64,000 nucleotides of DNA from Chitinophagales bacterium. Its GTDB lineage: Bacteria > Bacteroidota > Bacteroidia > Chitinophagales > Chitinophagaceae. The notes under the pieces were generated by a model, which did not search any database, had not been told where the DNA came from, and saw only the letters and a program-made list of their open reading frames with translations. The stretch spans positions 1 to 64,000 of the forward strand of contig JAFLBL010000012.1 of NCBI GenBank assembly GCA_017303855.1. Reading direction: 5' to 3'. Below, in pieces: positions 1-9,234 of this stretch. Both the position numbers and the translations under genes were made by a program. Numbering within the stretch: the first letter of the stretch is position 1; each line of letters starts with the position of its first letter.

Positions 1-1
1 T

Positions 2-106
2 TTAAGCCTGACCCTACTTAATAAAACACCTATAAATCAACTGTTTAATGAATCTTATCTGCAGACTGTCAAAGAACTTGAACATAATCAATTGAAAATG
101 TTCTAA
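2..106 (+). CDS. 3' end of a CDS cut by the left edge; possibly IS4-like transposase
   Basis: An open frame runs in from the left edge and stops at a TAA at 104-106, giving only the last 34 residues. It contains the words KTPINQLF and ends NQLKMF. From memory, C-termini of Bacteroidota IS4-family transposases look like this (a KTP-x-N/K-x-LF segment followed by a hydrophobic NQL-x-x-F end), so a transposase remnant or intact element to the left is the best guess. The catalytic DDE part would lie outside the window. The AT-rich stretch just after the stop (about 104-135) could hold the element's right terminal inverted repeat, but the left end is not available for comparison. The identification is tentative. 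Confidence 0.4.
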   Translation, partial: LSLTLLNKTPINQLFNESYLQTVKELEHNQLKMF

Positions 107-236
107 ATATGTTTAGGACGCTAGTGAAGGAAAAACAGCTATGAATACAGGAAAAAAAGGGTTAAGCTGCAGGGAGAAGACCCGGCTTTACATCCGGTAC
201 TATTAACCATTCACGTACCAATACTGCTATTCCTCA

Positions 237-938
237 TCAGGTTTTAAAAAACGAAACATTCTTCTTATACCCTCCGCCGACGGGAATCCGGTTGCCGCCG
301 ATTTCAACATATTCCTTGCTGTATGCTTCCACTTTACTGACGGCGATGATAAAGGAACGGTGAATTCTTCTGAAGAGGGCTTTCGGAAGTTGCTGCTCCA
401 GCTCATTAGTGGTCATCTTCGACAAATACACGCCTTTGCTGCTGTGTATTTTCACATACTCCCTGCTGCTTTCCACATACATTATCTCATCAAAGTTGAT
501 CCTGACTTTCCGCCGGTCAATATTTAAATACAGACAGTTGACGGCGGCTGCCTGTCCGGCTGTAACCGCTTTACCGGCTTCAGCCTGGCTGATGACCCGG
601 TTGACAGCACGCATAAACCGGTCAAATGAAAATGGCTTGAGCAGATAATCGGTTACATCCAGTTCAAAACCTTCAACGGCATATTCCTGGTAAGCGGTGG
701 TCATGATTACAAAAGGCCTTGACCTGAGGCTGCGCAGAAAATCAACCCCTTTTAATTCGGGTAAATGGATATCCAGAAACAGTATATCCGCCTCCTGCTC
801 CTGCAAATACCTGCCGGCACTGATGGCATCCCTGAATTCCGCTATGAGGAGGAGATGACCTGCCCGCTGTATATAGTTTTTCAGTATGCCCGTTGCCAGC
901 GGCTCATCTTCCACAATGATACATTTATACGACTGCAT
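237..938 (-). CDS. LytTR-family two-component response regulator
   Basis: This 233-residue protein has an N-terminal receiver domain (about residues 5-120) with the acidic pair at E10/D11, the phospho-acceptor D56 in the word FLDIHLP, the conserved Thr in MTTAY and the Lys of LLKPF. A LytTR DNA-binding domain follows (about 133-230). The start codon lies inside the 3' end of the upstream sensor kinase (overlap 925-938, 14 bp), so the two are almost certainly co-transcribed and translationally coupled. Family knowledge: such pairs sense envelope or extracellular cues and activate one or a few nearby promoters. The divergent secreted-protein gene at 2172 is a plausible target, but no LytTR operator was identified. 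A close paralogue lies at 20869-21576. Confidence 0.93.
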   Translation of the reverse strand: MQSYKCIIVEDEPLATGILKNYIQRAGHLLLIAEFRDAISAGRYLQEQEADILFLDIHLPELKGVDFLRSLRSRPFVIMTTAYQEYAVEGFELDVTDYLLKPFSFDRFMRAVNRVISQAEAGKAVTAGQAAAVNCLYLNIDRRKVRINFDEIMYVESSREYVKIHSSKGVYLSKMTTNELEQQLPKALFRRIHRSFIIAVSKVEAYSKEYVEIGGNRIPVGGGYKKNVSFFKT

Positions 939-1980
939 GCTTGTTCAGATTTATACTAAGTTTTACCGAATAAAAAGCCGGTTCATCCGTTATGTCGAGA
1001 TTGTACTCCGCAAACAATAATTCCAGCTGACGACGCAGATTGCCTAAACCGATCCGGCCGTTTAATTCATCCGCACGCGGAATACGGCTTTTTGAATTTT
1101 TTACTTCAAATAAAAGGATGGATTGACGGATCTGCAGCCGGATATGTATAAAGGGATGCTCCAGCGTATCTGACACCCCGTGTTTAAATGCGTTCTCCAC
1201 CAGCGGCATCAGTAAGAGCGGGGGAATAAGTTGCTGCTCGTCTTCTAAATCCTCTTCAATCGATATTACCAGCGATTGATCATACCGCATGCGCTCCAGT
1301 TCTATATACTCCCGGATTATTTTCAACTCCTTGCCGGCCGGTATTACTGCTTTATCAGACTCATACAGCATAAACCGCAGAATCTCTGAAAGCCGCAATA
1401 TGGCATCTGCCGTTTGTGAAGAGTCCTGCACCGCCAGTCCGTACAGGTTATTCAATGTGTTAAACAGGAAATGAGGATTGGTCTGCGATTTTAAAAAACT
1501 GAGCTCAGCCGTCTTTTTCTCGAGCAACAAACGGTTATTACGGTGGTTCAGCCGGATAATATACAACAACAACTTTATCGTGGTAAAATAGGCAATACCA
1601 TACAACAGATAGATAATGCCCCGGATCACATACCCGCTGGAATACATTTCCTTCTCCAGTACCGGGTAAGCACCCAGTTGCATGCCGAGCCTGAGCCAGA
1701 CCTGATAACCCAGGGACAAAAGCAACAACACAATCATTCCTGCCCCAATTCCCCAAACCACTTTCCGCTTCCGCTTCCGGATAAACAGCAGGAACACATG
1801 AAAGATCAGCAGGCTGATAAAAAAGCCGAACAGATTGGACCAGCAGGAATACATATATGCGGTCCGGAACTCACTGACAGTGTAGTTGACGGAAATGAGA
1901 ATAGCCAGGGCCCATAACAGGAAATAGGATATTCCTGTCAGTATACTTACCACAAAACTGTTGCTGAGTAAACCTTTCAT
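925..1980 (-). CDS. LytS-like sensor histidine kinase (His_kinase family)
   Basis: A 351-residue inner-membrane kinase. About four hydrophobic segments lie in the first 145 residues (roughly 8-30, 45-67, 75-95, 118-142). They are followed by a short coiled linker and the PF06580-type phospho-acceptor word NPHFLFNTLNN with H170. The ATP-binding region has the N-box MPLVENAFKHG (N263) and a glycine-rich GRIGLGNLRRQL near the C-terminus. There is no extracellular ligand domain, so sensing must be through the membrane part. It overlaps the LytTR regulator gene by 14 bp, the same overlap seen in the second pair at 21563-21576. It is expected to phosphorylate that regulator. Confidence 0.92.
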   Translation of the reverse strand: MKGLLSNSFVVSILTGISYFLLWALAILISVNYTVSEFRTAYMYSCWSNLFGFFISLLIFHVFLLFIRKRKRKVVWGIGAGMIVLLLLSLGYQVWLRLGMQLGAYPVLEKEMYSSGYVIRGIIYLLYGIAYFTTIKLLLYIIRLNHRNNRLLLEKKTAELSFLKSQTNPHFLFNTLNNLYGLAVQDSSQTADAILRLSEILRFMLYESDKAVIPAGKELKIIREYIELERMRYDQSLVISIEEDLEDEQQLIPPLLLMPLVENAFKHGVSDTLEHPFIHIRLQIRQSILLFEVKNSKSRIPRADELNGRIGLGNLRRQLELLFAEYNLDITDEPAFYSVKLSINLNKHAVV

Positions 1981-2171
1981 ACTATAAAAAAACCGCAGGT
2001 AAATTAAGCCATTTTCAGCCGAAGTAACCGAAACCGTCTACGAGATTGATTGACGGTCTATAAACAGGCTATTCCGGTCTATAAAAATGAATGAACCGGA
2101 AGCTGCCTTATATAAGAACCGCGCAGGATAAGGTCCGGAAACCGGAATTTTAAAGCTGAAAAAATACCAGC

Positions 2172-2987
2172 ATGAATACAAAAACGAAAATCCTGATGAC
2201 TGTACTGCTGATACAAACCCTGTTTGTACAGGCACAACGCCCGGATACGATCCGGATCACCACGAAGAACATCAACACCCATGTGCTGAAAGAAGGCACA
2301 CACCGGTACCTCGTATACTTTAAAATGAAAAAAGATTCCGTACGGGTAATGACGCAGTTCTGGACCCGGACGATCAGCCGGACCCGGTACAAAAACAAAC
2401 CCGCCCTGGAAATCCTGCAGGAGTGGGAAGACAAAGACAGCATCATGCATAAGGTACGATCGTACTGCGATGTAGCCACCCTGCAACCCTTTTACCATGA
2501 AACCTGGTGGAAAACACAAACCTCGAAAAACAATCCGGCAAAAACGGTTACCAATACCGTTGTGGACATGATGAATAATACTGTTACCTTAAACGATAAA
2601 CTCCTGACTGCGGCCGATACGGGTAGCCGTACCAAAAAAATATGGGAGGGCTATCAGACGGCGGCGGGTAAAACCTATTTCAACTGGCACCTCGACATGG
2701 AAACATTCCCCATACTACCTTACCGGAAAAATGTAACCTTCCTGATTCCCTTCTATGATCCCGGTACGGCCTCCGGCTATGAAGAAGTGGCATACACAGT
2801 AACGGGCGAAGCCGCACTTGAAGGATATGATCAACAGGCAATCAACTGCTGGATACTGGAGCATGTATCGCCGGGCAACAAAGAAATATTCTGGATCAGT
2901 AAAAAGACAAAAGAAGTACTGAAACTGGAGCAGGTCATCGGATCCGGTATGTACCGCTATAAAATCAAACTGGGTTTCAGCAATTAA
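2172..2987 (+). CDS. secreted protein of unknown function
   Basis: A 271-residue protein with a clear signal peptide (MNTKTKILMTVLLIQTLFVQAQ, cleavage after AQ near residue 22; the string is given only as a label). The rest looks like a soluble beta-rich periplasmic or surface protein. It has DUF3108-like traits: repeated edge-strand segments, the word TFPILPYRKN, and a C-terminal strand-turn-strand ending YRYKIKLGFSN. It has no catalytic motif that I recognise. It is divergent from the LytS/LytTR pair across 191 bp, so that system may control it. It ends just before a bidirectional terminator shared with the convergent lipocalin-like gene. Confidence 0.8.
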   Translation: MNTKTKILMTVLLIQTLFVQAQRPDTIRITTKNINTHVLKEGTHRYLVYFKMKKDSVRVMTQFWTRTISRTRYKNKPALEILQEWEDKDSIMHKVRSYCDVATLQPFYHETWWKTQTSKNNPAKTVTNTVVDMMNNTVTLNDKLLTAADTGSRTKKIWEGYQTAAGKTYFNWHLDMETFPILPYRKNVTFLIPFYDPGTASGYEEVAYTVTGEAALEGYDQQAINCWILEHVSPGNKEIFWISKKTKEVLKLEQVIGSGMYRYKIKLGFSN

Positions 2988-3003
2988 ACGTTCCGGTACA
3001 ATC

Positions 3004-3042
3004 AAAAAAAATACCTGTTGAAATCAACAGGTATTTTTTTTT
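3004..3042. terminator. bidirectional intrinsic terminator
   Basis: The arms AATACCTGTTGA and TCAACAGGTATT form a perfect 12-bp stem with an AA loop. A-rich sequence precedes it and nine T residues follow it, so it works in both directions between the convergent genes ending at 2987 and 3048. Confidence 0.9.
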
Positions 3043-3047
3043 GCCGG

Positions 3048-3479
3048 TTACTGCTTCCTCAGTACCTGTGTGATCTGATCACCGGGCACTGTAACATTCT
3101 GCATTACACAAACCAGCTTATTACAATCGTACGATTGTATTTTCCCGCTTACTACCCCATCACTGGTAATAATATCGTTACTGACGGACCAGGTACCATT
3201 GTCATTACCCGCGGGTGAACAAACGGTTCCTGCATCCTTATAGATCCATGTACCATTGGCGTTCAGGGTTACCTGGTCATCCTTTTCACAGGCATCCATA
3301 GCCGCTTTCAGATCAATCGGGGTGGACGTGGCGGTCAGCTTGTACTCGGCCGACAAGAGGGTGTACGTTCCGGCCAGACCCGTAAGGGTTTTGTTACAGG
3401 TTTTGTCCTTGTCTTTCTTACAGGACAGGAGGGACGTCATGGCCATTGCAGCCATGATCAGGGTTTTGTTGAATTTCAT
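3048..3479 (-). CDS. lipocalin-like domain lipoprotein
   Basis: A 143-residue lipoprotein with signal peptide and lipobox LLSC (Cys about 20), followed by a lysine-rich KKDKDK stretch. The mature part fits the small lipocalin-like family of Bacteroidota (PF13648 type): LAGTYTLLSAEYK, then C-x-KDD and the L-x-x-NGTW turn, a second cysteine, and NGTWSVSNDII, together suggesting a short beta barrel. Ligand is unknown. It is convergent with the 2172 gene and separated from it only by the shared terminator. A second protein of this type is at 57103. Confidence 0.8.
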   Translation of the reverse strand: MKFNKTLIMAAMAMTSLLSCKKDKDKTCNKTLTGLAGTYTLLSAEYKLTATSTPIDLKAAMDACEKDDQVTLNANGTWIYKDAGTVCSPAGNDNGTWSVSNDIITSDGVVSGKIQSYDCNKLVCVMQNVTVPGDQITQVLRKQ

Positions 3480-3874
3480 ACCTATACTTTTTAATGATTA
3501 AAAAAATCCGAAGCAAAGGTATTTTAGCGGATTGTTGAAAGGGGTTTATCAAGTTGTTGTATGTAGACACGTATTCATCTTCTATTGACCGATGACGTTC
3601 ATGTTGTTAAAAATATGTAAAGAGACCTTTTTTTCTTCATCACTTTTTGTAAATGCGAATAAAACACAATGATTCATCGTAGAAAATGAACGACTCATTT
3701 CGGTTTGGCCGTCAATTCTGGTAGATGATTGATGTAAAACAGGATTCAATAGACCAATTTCCCTGATTCGTAGAAATTATTTCTAAAACTTCCGGATAAT
3801 AAAAAACTTGCAACAGGTAACAGGGCACAATCCGGTGCAATTCGACAGTATATCAGCTAAACGCCAACACGTGT
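3480..3874. other. intergenic region, no gene seen
   Basis: An AT-rich divergent spacer of 395 bp between the lipocalin-like lipoprotein and the PAS-LuxR regulator. Both genes must be promoted from here. I see no convincing ORF, repeat or structured RNA, and no perfect TANNTTTG promoter word in a useful position. Confidence 0.6.
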
Positions 3875-4645
3875 ATGAGCGAAGAAAACAGTATTGAAGA
3901 AATATTCTTTCGTTACTTAAAACACTATTCATATAATCCGGAAGACCTTGACTATCACTTACTGGATAAACACCTGGAAAATCTGCAGGCACTTGCCCGG
4001 ATCGGCCATTCCGGTATCAGCGTTTTTGATATCAGTAAAATCAGTATCGTTTATTATTCCCCGAATTATGGCGCCTTACTGGGTTATAACCGGGCTGATT
4101 TTGAAGCACAGGGGCAGAAATTTTTTGATGAAAAAATCCATCCTGCTGATAAACTTCATCTGAGCCAGCACGGAATTACCTCTTTAAAACTCTTTGACAA
4201 TTTTTCCATTGATGAAAAGAAGAACCATAAGCTGGTGAATGAGTACAGAATGCTGAACGCCGGTAACAGGTATGTACGCCTGATTGAACAACACCAGGTA
4301 CTTGAGCTGGACAAGTCCGGACAATTATGGCTGATGCTCAGCCTGGTGGATATTTCCCCGGACCAGGAAGAGTGCAATGGAATTAAAAGTCAGCTGCTGA
4401 ATTTCAGAACCGGAAATATAATTCCGGTTGAGCCTGTACAGAAAACACAACTGGAACTGACCAAAAGAGAACTTGAAATCTTACACCTGGTAAAAAAAGG
4501 ATTATTAAGCAAAGAGATATCCGATCGTTTATCCATCAGCATTCATACCGTGAATACACACAGACAACGGGTACTGGAAAAATTAGGTGCCGGTAATTCG
4601 ATGGAGGCGGTGATTTTTGCCTCGAAATTCGGACTGGTAAACTGA
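3875..4645 (+). CDS. PAS-like sensor with C-terminal LuxR-type HTH regulator
   Basis: A 256-residue cytoplasmic regulator. Residues about 35-165 read as a PAS fold of the PAS_3 sort (YYSPNYGALLGYNRADFEA, then IHPADK, then YRMLNAGNRYVRLIEQ). Residues about 190-255 are a GerE/LuxR HTH with TKRELEILHLVKKGLLSKEI and HTVNTHRQRVLEKLGA. There is no receiver domain, so it is probably a one-component sensor rather than a phospho-regulator. It lies 72 bp upstream of a TonB receptor on the same strand and may regulate or be co-transcribed with it. The PAS ligand is unknown. Confidence 0.9.
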   Translation: MSEENSIEEIFFRYLKHYSYNPEDLDYHLLDKHLENLQALARIGHSGISVFDISKISIVYYSPNYGALLGYNRADFEAQGQKFFDEKIHPADKLHLSQHGITSLKLFDNFSIDEKKNHKLVNEYRMLNAGNRYVRLIEQHQVLELDKSGQLWLMLSLVDISPDQEECNGIKSQLLNFRTGNIIPVEPVQKTQLELTKRELEILHLVKKGLLSKEISDRLSISIHTVNTHRQRVLEKLGAGNSMEAVIFASKFGLVN

Positions 4646-4664
4646 GTATACTGATAATTCAGTA

Positions 4665-4695
4665 TTGTACAGGGGTTTGATTACAAAGATGTTTG
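4665..4695 (+). promoter_or_regulatory. possible Bacteroidota promoter for the TonB receptor gene
   Basis: A TTG at 4665-4667 is followed after 20 bp by GATGTTTG at 4688-4695. This matches the Bacteroidota -7 consensus TANNTTTG with one mismatch and correct spacing from a -33 TTG. It would place transcription start about 15 bp before the ATG at 4718. Seen by eye only. Confidence 0.35.
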
Positions 4696-4717
4696 CATTT
4701 TTAAAAGTAATCAAACC

Positions 4718-7048
4718 ATGAAATTCAACATTTTAATCTGCACACTGCTTTTCTCGCTGACTCTCCATGCACAATCCCTGCAAAAAATCCGTGGCATTGT
4801 AGTGGATAATGCCTCCAGCGCACCCGTACCATTCGCCACAGTAAAAGCCTCAGATGGCAGGATAACAAAGACCACACTCTCGGACACTGCCGGAAATTTC
4901 AGTTTCCCGCTACCGGTAGGCAGGTATGATATTGAAGTCATCGCCGTGGGTTATCTGCCTGTAGTAACCCGCGATATCATCCTGGGTTCCGCTAAAGAAA
5001 CCTTTGTCACACTATCCGTGCTGCAACGGGTTACCACGCTGGGTAATGTAACGCTGAAACCCAGGGTTGATAAAGAACATCCGCTAAATAATATGGCCAC
5101 AGTCAGTGCCCGGATGCTCAGTGTGGAAGAAGCAAAACGGTATGCCGGCGGATTCGATGATCCGGCCCGGCTCGCTTCCTCATTTGCCGGTGTTACGGGA
5201 AATATTGATCAGAACGGAATTATCATACGGGGGAATGCGCCTAAATATCTCCAATGGAAAATGGAAGGCATTGAAATTCCGAACCCCAATCACTTCGGCG
5301 ACCTGGAAACGGTTGGCAGTGGTATTCTCACTGCCATGAGCTCACAGGTATTGGCAAACTCCGATTTTCTGACCGGCGCATTCCCGGCCGAATACAATAA
5401 TGCGTTGTCCGGTGTTTTTGATATGTCGTTAAGAAAAGGCAGTACTGAAAAGCATGAACACACCTTTCAGATCGGCATACTTGGTATTGACGGTTCATCC
5501 GAAGGCCCGGTCAGTAAAATGTCAAAAGCCTCCTACCTGTTTAATTACAGGTATTCAACGCTTGCCCTGATTGCACCTGTGCTGCCGGAAAACGGTAATA
5601 CGATAAAATACCAGGACCTTTCCTTTAAATTCAATTTCCCGACAAAGAAAGCAGGAACCTTCACTTTATGGGGTCTCGGGTACAGTGACAATGCAGGTTC
5701 AACAGCGAAAAAAGACAGGAACGACTGGAAATATGATAGCGATACTGAAGAAAATGATGTGACCCAAAACACCGGGGTGGCCGGCCTTACGCATAAAGTA
5801 TTCCTGAACAAACGAACCTACCTGAAAACAATCCTGGCAGTAACAAACAACCAGACGGATTGGGTGGTGGATAAACTGAATAATAACCTGCAGTTTCAGC
5901 CGCTGTACAGGGGCAATTTCGATGAAACAAATGCTACGCTATCAATTTTACTGAATAAAAAAGCTAATGCCTGGCATACCAATAAGACCGGCCTCGTTGT
6001 TACCAAAATGTATTATGATATGCTGCTCACAAAGGCATTTACATTAGGGCAGCCGCCTGTTGAAATTATAAAACAGAAAGGAAACAGTGCCTTACTCTCC
6101 GCTTTTACCGCCAGCAGCCTGAATATCACCAGCAAACTCACCCTGAATGCAGGGGTTAACGGGCAATACTTTCTGCTCAATAAAAACTATACTGTGGAGC
6201 CCCGGCTCGGCATCCGCGCCACCCTCAGCAACAATAAATCAATCGGCTTTGCCTACGGACTACACAGCCGGATTGAAAAACTCAATTACTACCTGAACAA
6301 TAATATTGTAACCGGAGAACAGAAAGTGAACAAAGACCTTGATTTTACAAAGGCACATCACCTGGTGCTGAGTTTTGACTGGAAGCTCAACAAAAACGTG
6401 CTGCTCAAAATTGAACCTTATTTTCAGTATATCTATGCTGTTCCTGTGATTAAAGACAGTTCATTCTCCATGATGAATTTGCAGGGTGACTGGTTTTTTG
6501 CCAACAAACTCGTGAGCAGTGGAAAAGGACAGAATTACGGGGTGGAAATCACGGTTGAAAAATACCTGTCGAACGGTTTCTATTATCTCCTTACCGCATC
6601 TCTTTTTAAAAGCACATATAAAGGAGGAGATAGTGTATGGCGGGATACCCGGTTTAACAGAAGCTATGCCGTTAACTTCCTCGCTGGTAAAGAGTGGGGA
6701 CTGGGCTATAAACAGCAGAATATACTGAGTCTGAATGCACGCCTTACACAACAAGGCGGATACAGGTTTTCACCCATCAATACCAATGCTTCTGTGGCTG
6801 CCAAAAAAGTGGTGTATGATGAATACAATGCCTATAGCCTGCAGGCACCCGGCGCGCTGAATATGCACTTCACCGCCTCCTATAAGATCAACCGTAAAAA
6901 AACAGCCCATGAGTTTGCCATTAAAATACTGAATGTCACCAACCAGCCGGATTTTAAAGGACACCGGTACAACTTACTCACCAACACAACAGAAGTGTAC
7001 AATGCCAATGTGGCGATTCCGAATATCAGTTATAAAATTGAATTCTAG
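4718..7048 (+). CDS. TonB-dependent outer-membrane receptor
   Basis: A 776-residue protein with a signal peptide ending LHAQ (about 19). A carboxypeptidase-regulatory-like beta-sandwich spans about 24-100 (IRGIVVDNASSAPVPFATV, then AGNFSFPLPVGRYDIEV). A plug domain follows (about 110-235, with NGIIIRGNAPKYLQWKMEG and the GAFPAEYNNALSG turn), then a C-terminal 22-strand barrel ending in an aromatic strand (ISYKIEF). The plug is the TonB/iron-receptor kind rather than SusC, and no SusD follows. The substrate cannot be read from sequence; siderophore, cobalamin or peptide uptake are all possible. The PAS-LuxR gene just upstream suggests signal-responsive expression. A strong terminator follows. 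Confidence 0.92.
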   Translation: MKFNILICTLLFSLTLHAQSLQKIRGIVVDNASSAPVPFATVKASDGRITKTTLSDTAGNFSFPLPVGRYDIEVIAVGYLPVVTRDIILGSAKETFVTLSVLQRVTTLGNVTLKPRVDKEHPLNNMATVSARMLSVEEAKRYAGGFDDPARLASSFAGVTGNIDQNGIIIRGNAPKYLQWKMEGIEIPNPNHFGDLETVGSGILTAMSSQVLANSDFLTGAFPAEYNNALSGVFDMSLRKGSTEKHEHTFQIGILGIDGSSEGPVSKMSKASYLFNYRYSTLALIAPVLPENGNTIKYQDLSFKFNFPTKKAGTFTLWGLGYSDNAGSTAKKDRNDWKYDSDTEENDVTQNTGVAGLTHKVFLNKRTYLKTILAVTNNQTDWVVDKLNNNLQFQPLYRGNFDETNATLSILLNKKANAWHTNKTGLVVTKMYYDMLLTKAFTLGQPPVEIIKQKGNSALLSAFTASSLNITSKLTLNAGVNGQYFLLNKNYTVEPRLGIRATLSNNKSIGFAYGLHSRIEKLNYYLNNNIVTGEQKVNKDLDFTKAHHLVLSFDWKLNKNVLLKIEPYFQYIYAVPVIKDSSFSMMNLQGDWFFANKLVSSGKGQNYGVEITVEKYLSNGFYYLLTASLFKSTYKGGDSVWRDTRFNRSYAVNFLAGKEWGLGYKQQNILSLNARLTQQGGYRFSPINTNASVAAKKVVYDEYNAYSLQAPGALNMHFTASYKINRKKTAHEFAIKILNVTNQPDFKGHRYNLLTNTTEVYNANVAIPNISYKIEF

Positions 7049-7070
7049 TGATGAAGGAAGGTAAAGTACA

Positions 7071-7104
7071 AAGCCTGGCGGATATCCGCCAGGCTTATCC
7101 TTTT
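7071..7104 (+). terminator. intrinsic terminator
   Basis: The perfect palindrome AAGCCTGGCGGA / TCCGCCAGGCTT at 7071-7096 is followed by ATCCTTTT, just after the TonB receptor stop and before the convergent acetyltransferase. Confidence 0.85.
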
Positions 7105-7131
7105 AACTACCCGGTATAATGCGTTCCTGCC

Positions 7132-7755
7132 TTAGTCCACCAACTTATCTAGATCGTTGTCCGTCAGGTATTGAAGGTTTCTGGTGATTTTATCAATGTC
7201 CCAGTTCCACCATTGCTGTGCCGCTAATCTGGCAATGGTTTCTTCAGAAAAACGTTTTTTAATTTCTTTTGCCGGATTTCCACCAACTATAGAATAAGGT
7301 TCAACATCTTTTATAACGGTCGAGTTTGTCGCAATAATAGCTCCGTCCCCGATTGTTACGCCAGCCATGATAGTGGCATTGTAACCGATCCACACATCAT
7401 TGCCGATTACGATATCGCCTTTCTGCGGATAGGATTTGTTGTCCATTGCATGTTCCCAGCCATTACCAAAAATAGCAAAGGGATATGTGGTCAGGGCATT
7501 GGTCAGATGATTGGCGCCGTTCATAATGAATTTTACGTCAGAAGCGATCATGCAGAATTTCCCAATGATCAGTTTGTCGCCTATAAAGTCAAAGTGATAC
7601 CTGACATTCTTCTCAAAGTTTTCAACATTATCAAAGTCATCATAATAGGTATAATCCCCGACAATAATGTTGGGATTTTTAATGATATTCTTTAAGAAGC
7701 AAAGACGATTGTAATTTTTCAGCGGAAATATAGTATCCTTATCGGGTCCTATCAT
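7132..7755 (-). CDS. Vat/CatB-type xenobiotic O-acetyltransferase
   Basis: A 207-residue hexapeptide-repeat (left-handed beta-helix) acetyltransferase. The N-terminus (GPDKDTIFPLKNYNRLCFLKN in outline), the YTYYDDFDNVENFE segment and FIMNGANH closely follow the layout of streptogramin A acetyltransferases (Vat) and CatB-type chloramphenicol acetyltransferases. The catalytic histidine is H83. The coil repeats IVIGNDVWIGYNATIMAGV, TIGDGAIIATNS and YSIVGGNPAKEIKKRF are intact, as is the W-W-N-W segment that closes the family fold. The enzyme would use acetyl-CoA on a hydroxyl of a small xenobiotic. Nothing mobile surrounds it, so it looks like a chromosomal, species-intrinsic gene. Actual substrate is unproven. 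Confidence 0.88.
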   Translation of the reverse strand: MIGPDKDTIFPLKNYNRLCFLKNIIKNPNIIVGDYTYYDDFDNVENFEKNVRYHFDFIGDKLIIGKFCMIASDVKFIMNGANHLTNALTTYPFAIFGNGWEHAMDNKSYPQKGDIVIGNDVWIGYNATIMAGVTIGDGAIIATNSTVIKDVEPYSIVGGNPAKEIKKRFSEETIARLAAQQWWNWDIDKITRNLQYLTDNDLDKLVD

Positions 7756-7904
7756 ACATTTTATTTTTAAACGATAATTGGTCTTGAAAAAACGCCGTGG
7801 GCGTTTTACATATTACTGGTTTAAAGGTATCATATCGGCCTTAAAATAGTTGGCACAGTCTCCTGCAGTACCAGGTTCTTCAGCCCGCTGTTGTGCGCCT
7901 GGTC

Positions 7905-9200
7905 TTATTGTTTTGTCAGTTTGTAATGTCCGGTACTTTCATCTTTTACTACCGTATATCCATCTTTAAGTTCCAGCGTCCAGCCGTCTCCGCTTATACT
8001 TTTATGCTCATTCTTTAAGGGAGGGGTTACTGATATTTTATCCCAGCTGTTACTCATTAATGCCCCGTTCTTAACAAGAAGTATTCCCCAGTTATCCGAA
8101 ACGCGGATATTGGGATAAACTGTTCCTTTATCCTCAACAGGTATTATATTTCCCGGGTCAAATGACACTTCCATTTGCTCAAATACCAGTTCAAAATGTG
8201 GTCGTGTAATAAATAAATTCTTGTATTCAGCAATCTGTTTCTTAATTTTTTCTTCCCTTGCATTTTCTTCTGAAACAATTATCATTCCCTTGTATTGAGT
8301 TGAAACCTGGTCTGTATTTTTCTTCAGATCATTTAATGGTGATATAGCAAAGTTCTTTATAAAATAGTCAGTCAGGTTTGTTTTGATTGTCACTTCCCTG
8401 TTCCAGTACTTTTTTGTATTCACAAGCAGGTATCCATAAACCGGAGTTGTTTGATATGCAAAAGAACGAACAAATGTGGGGTTATTTATAAAGGAATTTA
8501 TTCTTTGTACAAAGTATTCGCGCAATTGACTTTTACTTCTCCCGCTGATTACCGAGCCTGTGTATTCTGCAATTCCTTCATTTAGTTCCAATAAGTTCTC
8601 AGTAGAGTCGGCTCCGGGATAAAGCAAATACCTGTATTTTCTGAAAGCCAATGCATTAGTCAGGTGCGTTTTCCGGTCAAGATCACTCGTAGCCTGTAAT
8701 GCGTTTTTTAAGGCTTCTAATTCCAGTCGCAGATAAACTCTTCCTTCCTTTTGGTCAAGATGATTATTAGTTGGGTTAAATAGTTTGAAACCTAGTGACG
8801 GTTGAATTACGTGAAATAACTCGTGTGCAAGAAGTTTAATTCTATCCTCTTTGCTAGCGGGCAAAGGTAGCATGATCATTGCCCAGCGTCTGCCATTCCA
8901 GTTAATTGCTGTGTTCGCAATGTTAATTTCTTTTGGCAAAATTCCGGTATAAATAGTACCAATAGGCCTGAGAAAACCACTCGTGTCAGAAAAATTTGCA
9001 TATACCTGCCTGGTACCCCGATTGACTAAAAGCATTGGCGAATATAAATTTCCCGCCCATAATTGCTGGTGTTTGTTTGTCTGCATTTTTATTTCATCGA
9101 AATAAGTTGCTATACTATCCTGAATGGTGGGAGGTTTTTGTCCATACATTGATTGCATGAACAAACCAAGCAATGTTGTAATGAATATTCTTTTTATCAT
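7905..9200 (-). CDS. secreted metalloprotease-like protein (HExxH)
   Basis: A 431-residue protein with a signal peptide (cleavage near residue 20, YGQ). It has a zinc-binding motif LAHELFHVIQ with H126, E127 and H130, and about 80 residues later NEGIAEYTG (E208 or E212), which would supply the third zinc ligand as in gluzincins. The region in between is helical and charged. The last ~90 residues (about 345-431) form a separate beta-rich domain with WGILLVKNGALMSNSWDKI. I do not recognise a named family. It probably acts in the periplasm or at the surface. It heads the 3' end of a minus-strand run that starts at 11010. Confidence 0.75.
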   Translation of the reverse strand: MIKRIFITTLLGLFMQSMYGQKPPTIQDSIATYFDEIKMQTNKHQQLWAGNLYSPMLLVNRGTRQVYANFSDTSGFLRPIGTIYTGILPKEINIANTAINWNGRRWAMIMLPLPASKEDRIKLLAHELFHVIQPSLGFKLFNPTNNHLDQKEGRVYLRLELEALKNALQATSDLDRKTHLTNALAFRKYRYLLYPGADSTENLLELNEGIAEYTGSVISGRSKSQLREYFVQRINSFINNPTFVRSFAYQTTPVYGYLLVNTKKYWNREVTIKTNLTDYFIKNFAISPLNDLKKNTDQVSTQYKGMIIVSEENAREEKIKKQIAEYKNLFITRPHFELVFEQMEVSFDPGNIIPVEDKGTVYPNIRVSDNWGILLVKNGALMSNSWDKISVTPPLKNEHKSISGDGWTLELKDGYTVVKDESTGHYKLTKQ

Positions 9201-9234
9201 AATGTTGTCTTTTAAAATACGGGCAACAAATTAC

